From Trichinella spiralis (Eukaryota; Nematoda; Enoplea; Trichinellida; Trichinellidae): DNA of 64,000 nt. Numbering within the stretch: the stretch's first letter is position 1; every line of letters starts with the position of its first letter. The stretch spans positions 12,439,394 to 12,503,393 of the forward strand of contig CM012953.1 in NCBI GenBank assembly GCA_000181795.3, written 5' to 3'. A program made the position numbers and the translations under genes. This document shows, in pieces, positions 37,892 to 48,987 of this stretch. The notes under the pieces are model-generated. The model was not told the origin of the DNA and ran no database searches. It saw nothing but the letters and a program-made list of their open reading frames with translations.

Positions 37892-39483
37892 CATTCTTTT
37901 TTGCTTTAGAAAATGAAATTTCTTTTTCTTTGATAAGGCGACATATATGCATATTTATACGCATCATTCCTGGCGTAATTCCAAAACGGCTCTTTACGAC
38001 AAGTAAATAAGCATTTACACCGCACATTTATGTTAATACACTATTTTTTAGCAATTGCTATTGCCTGTACATTGTTTAGGTATATGCATTTATAATTTTA
38101 AAAGTATCCTTTTATCTATGACTAACATTGCACATATATTTGAATAAAAACCCTGCTGTTCAGCAGCTATTTGTCAGTAATTATGTTATGTTTTGATGTG
38201 CTAAAGTCACAACAACAGCATGTTGCATTAAAGTAATTCGACTTGCTTGCATGCTTATACAGAAAAATATTTTTCACCATTAACAAATATTCAAATGTGA
38301 ACAAACGTTAAATAGAGCTGAACTTGCTAAATAACTTACAACTTCATTAATAACAAGCATTGAAATTTACATTTTATGTAATAAACATTTTCATTTCTAC
38401 ATATTTAAACAGCTTAATGTAGCGCCAAAAATTTTAGTTTTTAAATCTGCGGCATTCGTTTCAACTATTTCTAAAAGGTTTTTTTATAGTCTTTTGAATA
38501 TACTTAGCAGCAAAATTACATATGCTACATGTTAGGATGTTTTGCGCAGATGTAAAAATAAAAAATATTTGTAGTGTTAAAATATTATAGCAGTTTACAT
38601 AAATAATATATAGTTCAACAGCTCATAGAAATCGAATTGACACTGATTGACCACTACCATAAGAGAAACTTGTCAAAAGAAAGTTTTGATTGCTTTTCTA
38701 CATCGCAAACGGCAATAGATAAAGTGACAATGATAAAACGTTTCCGCTTTTAAGTTGATTAAAAATGTAAATATTTGACCTGTTTAAACATGCAATTTTG
38801 TGAAACGTAATTTTAAAAGTAGATTCTGAATTACAATGCAAAATAATAAACTCTTTAAGTATTTCATGACATCTTCATTAGTGCACATTTCGATTCCACT
38901 TTTATATTTTGCATTTTACAAATTAGTACATATCTAAATTTATACATTTTGAAACTTGCAGATATTTTGCATGCTACAATTTAAAAAATTTCCAAATATT
39001 TACAATTTCGAAATATTAATTTGAAAGCTGTAACAATGTTTAGAATAAGTGCATTCATATACATTAACGGCTACATAGCAATTAATACAGATATTGCATA
39101 CATTAACGGGATTTTCATATAATTATTGCTTTATTCAATTTTTAAAGTTTAATTTATTCATTCTAAATAAGGAAATCAGTTTTATAATATAAATAGCGGT
39201 TTAACTTTAAGGGTATTTTTTAAAGCAATCAATTCTAATTGAATGTCTGTTTCCACATTGACATTTCATTATGATTTGACTGCTCTGCTTATTAAATATT
39301 GGCATTGAACTTTCTTTTCTATATTTATCAAAGACAAAGATAAACAAAAGTTGCTGATAAAGATAAAGAAATGCACAACAAATGTTCATCTAGTATGGTG
39401 ATAAGATGCATGCTTTAGTATTGCCTGGCTACATTTTTCCTTGCTGGTATTTCATTAATTAAATTGCATATATATATACTTAT
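37892..39483. other. Intergenic between cystatin-like and ZnT-like genes
   Basis: Divergent promoter region in AT-rich DNA. No further gene seen; the frame at 39207-39389 is unsupported. Confidence 0.5.
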
Positions 39484-41434
39484 ATGTTTTGCAAGATGGA
39501 TGCGTCAATTTTTTACAATATTCAGCATTTATCAGAGGCTTACAGTATTTTACTTTTATTAATTTTTGGTTGCTTTTCTCTTGGAGAAATGATCATTTAT
39601 TTACACGCTCATTCTCTTGCGCTACGTTTAGCAGCATGCCATACAATTGATTTGGCCGTGATTTGCGCTGGTCACGTATGGAAGAAAACCATCGTCAATA
39701 AGGTTGGAATTTAAATCCTTGTTTTACAATTTTAAATTTAATTTATAAAACTGATTAAAAAAATAAACAATTAGTAAATAACTTCCTTTTAATTATTATG
39801 ATACATTGTAAACCAAAGAAAATTATTTTATTTGAAATGTTCAGGACCATTTCACATTGAAGTCAATGAAAAAGATACACTCAAAAAATAATAATAGATT
39901 GATGCGAAGCAGAGTTAATTTTCTTATTCCTAGTAGCAAATTGCTCATTTATGCATATTATTATTAGTTGATTGAGATTAAATATATTACTTTAAATGCA
40001 TATGGATTGTTTTAATGGTGGTAGTTTTAATTTAAGTTGGACAAAAATCGTTTTATGACCATGTGGTTTGTTGTCTGTATGGTTTGCATGGTCGGCTTCT
40101 GTGTTGTCAATATCATCCACTCTCTGCAGATGCTAATTCATCGACACGACTTTGACATTCACATGCCTTTTACTCTGCTCATTACAGTGCTTGTGGAATT
40201 TATTGTCAAATCTATAGGAATGATATTTTTGGGTAACAATTTATATTTTATTCATCCTGATTATTTCTCACATATATGATTTTTTTTGTTTCAGATTTTG
40301 GTCTCACTTATTCTCGTTCGACTATTCCCATTCGAACGTTATTTATTTTATCACCGGCTTTTGCCGTACTTACCATTGCTGCTTTGCGCTATTTAGGCTA
40401 TAGTTATCTGGTTCTATGGCTTGATCCAGTTTTGACGATCTGCACTTGTTTCATCTTGTCAGTTTTGTCAATTTTATCAGGTAACTGTAAACAATTCTAA
40501 ACGAATTTTAAATATTAACTTTATTAAATTGCTAATAATTGAGATTATTCAGTGACTTTCTAAAATACATTGATAATAACAACAGCATCATTGCTGTAAT
40601 GCAATATTTCATGCAAAAAATAATAAACAAATTGAAAGTTCTTGTTTCATAACTAATAATATTAATAAAATATAATCTGAGCAATTTAATATTTTAATTT
40701 AATATTTAACTAATAATGTCATTTTCAAGTATTATAATTTACATTATCGACATTTTTGTTGAATAATATTGATCATGGGTAATTAAAAAAAACAAATTTA
40801 TGATAATTTTTATTACCATACTTTTAATGCAAATTAAATAATTTAAGCTGCTGATTATATATCTGTCTTGCTAATGGCGGTTCCTAAAGAGGTGAAATTG
40901 GAAAATTTTGAAAGCAAGTTCAAGTTACGGGTAATCTTTATGTCATGCACAGAAAACTGCATGTTTTTAATCTCCGTTTTCATAGTTTCCTGGTGAAAAG
41001 TTTCATCAGCTTCACGTATGGGCGGACACAAAAAATCACTTCAATTTGAGCGTTCACATGCGATTTAAAAAATCAGAAAATTATTTGCAAAACTTTCAAT
41101 CCATCAAGTCCTTCTTTTCAGAGCATGGAATTACAATGGCCGTTTTGCAGCCAGAGTTTGAAGTAATAATAATTTCTTTTAATACATTTAATTTTTCCAA
41201 ATATTGCATCATAAATTTTGAATGACCATTTTATGATAACACTACTCTTTTGTGATTTATTTAGCCAAGCATGTGCTAATAATATAATGATATATATTCA
41301 GATAAATTTCCATATTCTACAGAATTTCTAAAGTTATTGTGTATACATTTTAGAAAGCAACTACAGATTCTGGAAATGAATGTCTTTTCGAAAAGAAATC
41401 TGAAATTATTGAAACAAAAGAAGTACTGGTCTGA
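39484..41434 (+). CDS. ZnT1-like cation diffusion facilitator with degenerate metal sites
   Basis: Membrane protein of the SLC30/ZnT family, which normally exports zinc from the cytosol in exchange for protons. Exons: 39484-39702, 40037-40232, 40295-40480, 40848-40930, 40986-41162, 41354-41434; all phases agree, giving 313 residues. Six hydrophobic segments are visible, followed by a cytosolic domain. Family marks: HSLAL in TM2, LDKNRF before TM3 (compare QKNTFGW), WLDPVLT at TM6, LLMAVPKEV, FHQLHVWAD (compare HELHVW) and EHGITMAVLQPEFE (compare NHGIHATTIQPEF). The usual zinc ligands are not conserved: DxxxHMxxD of TM2 reads AAxCHTID with only His53 (and a shifted Asp56), and HxxxD of TM5 reads TIAAL. 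The His-rich loop between TM4 and TM5 is absent. It may be a non-transporting partner or have a changed substrate. Start at 39484; ATG 39496 is an alternative. Confidence 0.85.
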
Positions 41435-42547
41435 TTATCTGATACTGCTGCATAATTTTATATTTGCTTAAAAGATATTTTATGATTGTTAAACTAAATT
41501 CAGTGCTGGTAAACAATAAATGCATGTATTCTGCAATAATGTTTCATCGAAAAATGAAACTACTCAGTAATTTTAATACCTGGTTAGGAACTTTTTCATA
41601 AAATAGCAAGCATATCAGTCTTCAGTGATAAGCCAATTTTAGTTAAAAATAAACAATATTTAAAATTTATATACTTTTTAAGGTAAATATTTTTTTATCA
41701 ACATACATTTAATTTGAAGTTAACATAATTAAAATGAGTGCTACGTTTTTACTGTTTATTAAGAGACAGCAGTTGTTTAAAGGATTGCATGAACAGCAGC
41801 TGTCAACAACACAAAAAATTTATATCTATACATTCATAAGTGATACACCAATATCATACTCCCATAATGTAAACTAAGAAGATAAAAGAAAAAAATATAT
41901 ATATAGTGGTGTTTAAGAAATGTTTTTGCAGAACTTTTAAAAATATATCAAAATTTGCCTTATAAAAATAATATCTGGTACTTGACATTCAAAAAATCTG
42001 AAAAGCAAAAGCTACAAATAAAATAAATAAAATGCATGCAGAGCTTAAGTTAACAGTTCATGTTACAGCAGAAAATAAGTTCCAACTTACTTATCATTGT
42101 TGAAATATAACTGGAAGTTAGTTTCCTGTGCACTAATCAGACTAAAATTATAGAATTTAAACACACTGTAAGTACTGTGGAATTATATTTCACAAATTGT
42201 CTAGAACAATTTGTTTGGTCAGATATGTAGAATCAAATAGGAATAATAAAATTTTACTTAAAAAAATCACAAAAGTTACAAACTATTATATTATACTTTT
42301 CAAATAAAAGTTTTTTATTCAAAATGTTTGACAAAGTAAGGTTGCAATGAAATCATCTTACAACATTGTACCTACTTTCCTGATATGGTATTTAATCATG
42401 TTGCGCACAGTTATTTATTACTATGAAGGTTTTAATAATCTGTTTTGGGAAAATTATTTTAAAATTATTTTAAGAAACAAAGCTTTTTGTTAATTATGAT
42501 GAATTATTAATTTGATAAATTTTTTTACAAGTTTTGTATTGTTCAGC
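41435..42547. other. Intergenic between ZnT-like and DPH1 genes
   Basis: AT-rich, same-strand spacer of about 1.1 kb; nothing recognisable. Confidence 0.5.
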
Positions 42548-44671
42548 ATGCGTCGCTCTATTGTACGTGGAATTCCAGTAGAAATTCTGGAAGATGAAAG
42601 ATTGAATGCTGCTGTTAATATGGTGAGGAAAGTTTTACAAAATAAAAGCAGTATAGTGTATTCTGTCAGAAATAATTAGCTTTTTAAATTTAAATAAATG
42701 AAATAAAATGCTTAAGCACATTTAGCTTATTGTGTATGTTCACTTTCTGTTATTAGTTAACTGTATTTACTGAACGTGTAAACCAGTACATTTCTTTTAG
42801 CTTCCTTCGAATTATGACTTTGAAATCCATAAAACTATATGGAAAATACGACGAGAAAAAATCAAACGAGGTAACTTCGCTTTATCGTGACTTGTGAATC
42901 AAGTGTAAAGTAAATCACGAAAGCTTTGTGAATTGATTTTAGTTTATCTGCAATTTCCGGAAGGATTGCTATTGTTTTCATGTTTGATTGCGGATATTCT
43001 TGAAGAATTTGGTCCTTGTGAGACGGTAATTTCTTGTGATGTTGTTTATGGTGCTTGTTGCGTTGATGATTACGCAGCGAAAGCTTTCGACTGTGATCTG
43101 TTGGTGCACTATGGTCATAGCTGTTTAATTCCAGTTCAAGATACGACTGGTTGTTCAGTGCTTTACGTTTTTGTTTCGATAAAATTCGATACTGGTCACT
43201 TTATTGATACAGTTCGACATAACTTTAATCCTAATAGTCGACTTGCACTTGTCAGCACTGTTCAGTTCATTAGCAGCTTACAGGTATACATTATATTGAG
43301 TTTGGATTACTGTATTTAATGAAAAGTTTATTGGATTTTCTTTCATTTTTTGCAATTTAATATTTTTTAGGCAGCTCGAAAAGCACTGTCAAACGATTTC
43401 AAGATTGAACTACCACAAGTAGCACCTTTGTCGCCAGGTGAAGTTTTAGGATGTACAGCACCAAGATTTAACGAGAATATGGATGCAGTAATGTATTAGT
43501 TTTCGAATTTTTTTAAATAATGTCACGTATTTTACTTTAATTTTGTATAGATTTGTTGGAGACGGAAGATTTCATCTTGAGTCTGTTATGATTGCCAATC
43601 CAGACGTACCTGCATTTAAGTATGCCATTATTAACAGTTGTTTTACTTAATATGAATATTTTTTATTACTTTATTTATTTAGCTTTATATCATGCGAAAA
43701 GTTAGAATTTTTAGAAAATATTAGATGTTGCTTCTTTATGGTTTTTTACATTCTTCTATTTTAAATAATTTGCGTCAGTGAAAGCATTTTAATTTTCATA
43801 TTGTAGGTATGATCCATACGGGAAAAAATGTTTCAGAGAACATTACGATCATAAGACAATGCAAAAGCAACGCCGTCTGTCTGTGGAAATGGCTTCCAAT
43901 TGTAAAAAGTTTGGTCTTATTTGTGGTGCTTTGGGAAGACAAGGAAATATTAGAATAATGGAGGTAAGTGAGGTTTTTATGCAACGGTTGGTATGATACA
44001 ACCATTTGCAGACTGTTCGTGATCAGTTACTGGCTTCATGCAGAGAAGTTTTTGAGTTTGTTATGTCTGAAATTTCGTTGGAAAAATTGTCCAGGTTCAA
44101 GAATATCGAATGGTATTGTTTGTTTTTGTTTTTATTTTATTCATAATTTAAATAATTTTTTAGTTGGGTTCAGATTGCTTGTCCTCGGCTGTCTATTGAT
44201 TGGGGTCTACAGTTTATTAAGCCAGTTATTACTCCTTACGAAGTATGTATGAATTGCACGAAGGAGAAACAGTTTAAATGATTTTTTCTTTCACTATTAA
44301 GCCCTTTACCAAACTGGTCGCATATGTTTGATCAGCATGGCAAGGGCTAAAATTATTGTTTTTCTGATAGCCATTTAACGCTACAGAAAGTACATTATAA
44401 AAATTATATCATACTTTTATATTAATATATTTGTAAATTTTACTTTTATCTATTTTAATATTTATATATATAAAGATAATTTGTTGTGATTCAAGGTATA
44501 ATTTAAAGAATAAAAATGCATATTTTTTTATAGTTAATGGTTGCAATGGATGGTATAAAATGGCAAAAGCAATATCCAATGGACTACTATGCATTTGAAA
44601 GTCTTGGTCCCTGGACGAACAATTTTGGCAGGCGTACCAAACAGCGTGTTAAAATGCGGTGTACAAAGTGA
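42548..44671 (+). CDS. DPH1: Diphthamide biosynthesis protein 1 (DPH1)
   Basis: Cytosolic radical iron-sulfur enzyme that, with DPH2, transfers the 3-amino-3-carboxypropyl group from S-adenosylmethionine to the target histidine of elongation factor 2, the first step of diphthamide formation. Nine exons: 42548-42622, 42801-42870, 42943-43283, 43371-43492, 43551-43619, 43807-43963, 44012-44112, 44164-44242, 44534-44671; every junction is GT-AG and in phase, giving 383 residues. Matches to animal DPH1 run end to end: [104 protein letters not shown]. The three cluster-binding cysteines are present in YGACC (about 87), LGC (about 190) and IAC (about 318). A TTCAG just before the ATG could be a trans-splice acceptor. 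Confidence 0.97.
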
Positions 44672-46968
44672 AGAAAATAATAACATTTTTTGAAGCATCG
44701 AAGAATGTCACTGATTGTGCGATGAGGATTTTGTATTTTATTTAAATAAGTTTTCTTTGTCTATTCTTGTATTTTTCAATGCAAATATTTAATTGTAAAT
44801 GTAATTAACATTGAGGTTAAATTACATTTTAATTTTTATCTAAAATGATATTTTTCAAAATGAACCATTTATTTTTTTCAAAATTTTTCGTGATTTTAGT
44901 AATATGTAGCATCATGAAGAAATTTCAGTTCTTCCATATGAATTTCCGAAGCTATTCACTTTTTATTTTAAAGCATATATTTAAATTTTAATATTTTATA
45001 TTAAAAAAAGCAATTGTAAAAATTGTAAAAATGAATTATAATTGTGTTCATGGTAGAATGAAATAGAATTAATTCATTTAATAAATAATATTTTTTATCT
45101 ATAAATTTCCACAAGGACAATTATATGATAAATTAATAATGAAGTATTGCACAGGAAATTAATACATGAGCTTACTGCAGTTTTCAACAAATGTTATTCA
45201 GTGACAATGAAAATAGTTTTTCGAGAGCAAGAACTTCATTTCACGGAAAAAAGTTATCAAATGAGCATTGTTATCAACGGATCAATATTTAAATAATTTG
45301 TGTTAAAAGTTACAAAAACGATTCATATTGTGCAGCCACGCAAGCATAGAAAATAAGCAAATAAGAATATTTTTTTAAGAGTCAGTTGTAAGCATTCCAT
45401 GATTATTATTAAGGTATTACATGAGGTAAATTAATAATTGCATTGTAAGGCTGTAACATACTTTGTAAATATTTTCAATCCTCTGTGAACAAAGCATCGA
45501 TACAAATAAATAAGTTGTGTCAATTTTTTATTTACAATTTCGGTGTAATTTTTATGTATGAAATCTGTTATTTCAAAAACAATTTGTTGGTTCAACATAA
45601 CATTATCTGCTGAAATTCAAAGAACATTAAGCAAGTATTGAAATATGCATAAAAAGCTGCATCCAGCACAATGTTTCATGCTTATTGTTGCAAAACATAC
45701 ATTTTTGAAGATTACAAATATGCTGCAATTAAAGAAAAATATGAATATGAATAAAAGGAATCATAATAAAATAAAAGCTTCTGTGAAATAGAATGAACGA
45801 AAAATTCTAATAATTATATACAAAATATGAAAAAAAAGTTTGTTTTTCCTTTTATTGGCAATGCATCAAACACTTTTTACAGAAGTTTAGAAAATCACTC
45901 TCATAGAATATTTTATAAATGGTGTAATCCATAAGTGACATAATGCTCAGAAAAAAGAGCTAAAGCATTTTTTTAAATAAAGGAGACTACACAACTTACT
46001 GTTATTTTTTGTATTAATATAAATGATTATGTTATAATAAGTCTGATACTGTAATTTTCACATTAATTTCTTTTTTTAACTTCAGAATCAGTCAGTTTCG
46101 AAAAATCAGTTGGAATTTTTTCTAATTACAAATTTTAATCAATAACCATTTTCATGTTGAGAATGAAATTTACTGATACGTTATATGTTGAACATCAAAT
46201 GATCACAGCATTCAATTATCTAGTTCATTCTTTTTATGTTCTTAGGCTTGGCCATATTAGCTGAATCAGAGTAAACTAACAATAATTATTTGAGTAAATG
46301 AAAGGGTTCCATTTTGAAAATTAAATTATATGAATTTAAAAAATAATAAAATTAAATAACCTATTAAACAAGACTTTGAAATAAAAGATCACAGATTTAT
46401 ATAATTTCCTGAAAGTAATGAATTTGCAAAAATTAAATGAAAACGCTTTAAAAGTTTCATACATTATTATTAAAAATCAAATTGTATGCTAACAATCATG
46501 CTGCTGTAATGATTCTTAAGAGTAGAAAAGAACGCTTCTAGTTGCAATTTACAACGATATTAATCAATGCTTTAAAATAATCATTTAATATCATGAAGTT
46601 TTGATATTATGCGGAAGTTAAATTGCTTTCATAGAAATGATTTTTATATCTAATTCTGTAATAGAAATTTCAATGCATGATAAAGAAAAATATTTTAGTT
46701 TTTTTAAATAAATGCGATGCAATGCATTTAATTTTGAAAATGAATAATTGTTTAGAAAAAATGTTTACATAAACAATAAATGAATGCAAATATGATACGT
46801 CATTATTAATATTATTATTTATATTAAATAATATTTTTGCAGTTGTGCAAACGTGAGAACATATCTGTGTTATATGTATAAATAAATAAATAAATAACCA
46901 TATGCATATATATATATAAGAATTAAAATGGCACCTGGTGCGCATGTTTCTGACATTTAAGAATTAGA
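44672..46968. other. Intergenic, no recognisable gene
   Basis: AT-rich spacer with simple ATAAATA repeats near 46872-46893. Frame 46670-46945 (minus) is low-complexity and unsupported. Confidence 0.5.
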
Positions 46969-48501
46969 ATGCATATTTTGAAAAAGTGCATCATTTTAGC
47001 AACTGTAGCATTGTTGCAATGCAATGGAGAAGATGCTTCTACAGAAAGCTCATATCTTGCCAACCGAGCTGGGGAAGTTTTATTTCGAGTGTCTCAAAAA
47101 GAATTGTCTGGTCTGTTTAAGATTGTGACTCAAGTTGCGTCAGTTGTGAGAAATTCAACAGTCACTGTTTTTCAAGCAAATGTAGCAGATTCTAATTGCC
47201 GCGTTGCAGGTGTATGTCTCTTTTAAATTACATTCTCATCAGAGACATCTGACAATTAAACATGTTTCTCAATTTTCCATATTTTCAGTCACCGTATAGA
47301 AGCTATGAAGCTGTGGCAGAAAATTGCCATCCAACATCAGATCCTGTAAAATGCACAATTCTGTATTATTTTGGAAATCCATTATTATCTGAAGTGAAAT
47401 GCGAAAGCCGCGTCCCATTGGTAAAAGAATAAACTTTTTACATTATACCAACATAATGAAATAATCTTTAAAATCATAGAGCGATTAAGATATTCGAATG
47501 AAGTTCATTCTAATTTCATTTATCAGCATTAAATGCATCTTCTTTTATTGAAATTTTAAAGGGAAATTTTTTTAATGAAATTAAAAGTTGTAATAATTAT
47601 CACGGTTGGTATTATTATTAGAGACTTTTGGTTCTTTCAGAAAATTTCATTCCAAAATTCTCATTGGCTGTTTCTCCAGCTCTGTTTATTGGCTGAAAAA
47701 TGTTACAGGCATTTGTGACCACGGAATTCCTTCCAATAAAAATTCAGAATTGTTGCTATCCTATTCGTAGTCGTAGTGTCGTTCGACTTTTATCTGAGCT
47801 GCAAGGTTTTTGTTCAGGTTGAGAAATTGGGCAATTCATATGCTAATTGTAACGTCAAAGTTGTCACATCTCTTTCAAAGCAACCATGGCCTTTGGATGG
47901 GCCACTTTTGCCTTTTGACAATTACTCTTTTACAAAAATTTGCTTTTAAATTCTTACAAGTATCAATTGCAACATTCGAATATTCTTTCTGGCATTTTTC
48001 TTACCAATATACAGGACTGAGAAAACAACCAAATCCAATAATTTTCAATGAGAACAAGATTAAATGTATTATTGATTAATGAATTAATCTTTTTTAAATT
48101 TTCAGGTTACACTAAAAAAAGAACAACAGCTAGGAAAGTTTGTAGAGTACGATGGTACGAATCCGAAGGTAATAGAAAAAGTCCAAGAAGCTGTATTTGA
48201 CTTTGACCAAAGGGAAAAGTCAAAAAAATATAGAAAATTAGTAACTGTTCAATGGGGTGCAACTAGAGGAATATTGACCACGTTTGATGTTACTTTAGAA
48301 AAGACAAACTGTAAAACAGTTTCAGTAAGTCAATTGGTTTAACTAATTTTATAGTATATTGGATATAATATTTTTGTTTTTTAGCATTCATTTGAAACAT
48401 ATAAGAGTATGTCGGAAAGGTGTGATGGAACGGGAGTGACGCAAAAATGCATCGTTCAGTATAAGTTTTATGATACGAAAACATCAGAAGTTCTTTGTTG
48501 A
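46969..48501 (+). CDS. Secreted two-domain cystatin-like protein
   Basis: Signal peptide MHILKKCIILATVALLQCNG, then two cystatin-fold domains. Exons 46969-47211, 47289-47420, 48106-48324 and 48385-48501, all phase 0, giving 236 residues. Each domain has the four-cysteine pattern of type 2 cystatins. Domain 1: SNC, AENC, VKC, EVKC. Domain 2: KTNC, SERC, QKC, EVLC at the very C-terminus. An intron cuts each domain 3-4 residues after its first cysteine (SNCRVAG / SPYRSY; TNCKTVS / HSFETY), which points to duplication of an exon pair. The papain-binding QxVxG loop is not conserved (domain 2 has GATRG), so classic cysteine-protease inhibition is uncertain. The family resembles the multi-cystatin-like secreted proteins known from Trichinella. 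A further degenerate domain fragment lies in the second intron. Confidence 0.85.
47709..47976 (+). pseudogene. Degenerate cystatin-domain remnant inside the cystatin-like gene
   Basis: After a TGTTACAG acceptor-like site the frame reads AFVTTEFLPIKIQNC, which aligns with ILTTFDVTLEKTNC of domain 2. Shortly after, another frame after TTTTTGTTCAG reads VEKLGNSYANCNVKVVTSLS and ends FTKICF before a stop, recalling the last two cysteines of the domain. The first half of the domain is missing and no splice choice joins it in phase with exons 47289 and 48106. Probably a lost middle domain. Confidence 0.5.
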
Positions 48502-48987
48502 TTGAAAATTTATTATTATTATAAATTATTATTGATAAATATTTCTTTACACGTAATGCTTATTAGCCGTTGCTTATGCTGAATGTAAATTCAAGTATGT
48601 TCTACTACTAAATAGTCTTAAATTATTCAATGAAAGTGAAGTTTTCTAAGTATCATGCTATACTTTGGATGCTTATTAAATTTATGAATGAAAAAGCGCA
48701 ACAAGTCTTTCATGTGTTTATAATAAGAATATTATTTTTACAAAAAAATGCAATGTAAAAATGACTATTTCACGTCCAATAAATATTGTCACTATTACAA
48801 TGTTATTGCATTATTGTTACACTAAATCAATTATTGAATGGCAAAAGGAGTTTTATTAAAAGTGCTAAACAATTCAAATTTCTAAATGTTCACAAATTAT
48901 TTATCATAAATTGCATCAGTAGAATAACTGAAACATTTAGTAGTATCCATTTTTATTTTTACATTAAACAACAAAAACACTTTCACA
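48502..48987. other. Short spacer between convergent cystatin-like and MRPL44 genes
   Basis: About 490 bases of AT-rich 3' flank for both genes. Nothing else seen. Confidence 0.5.
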
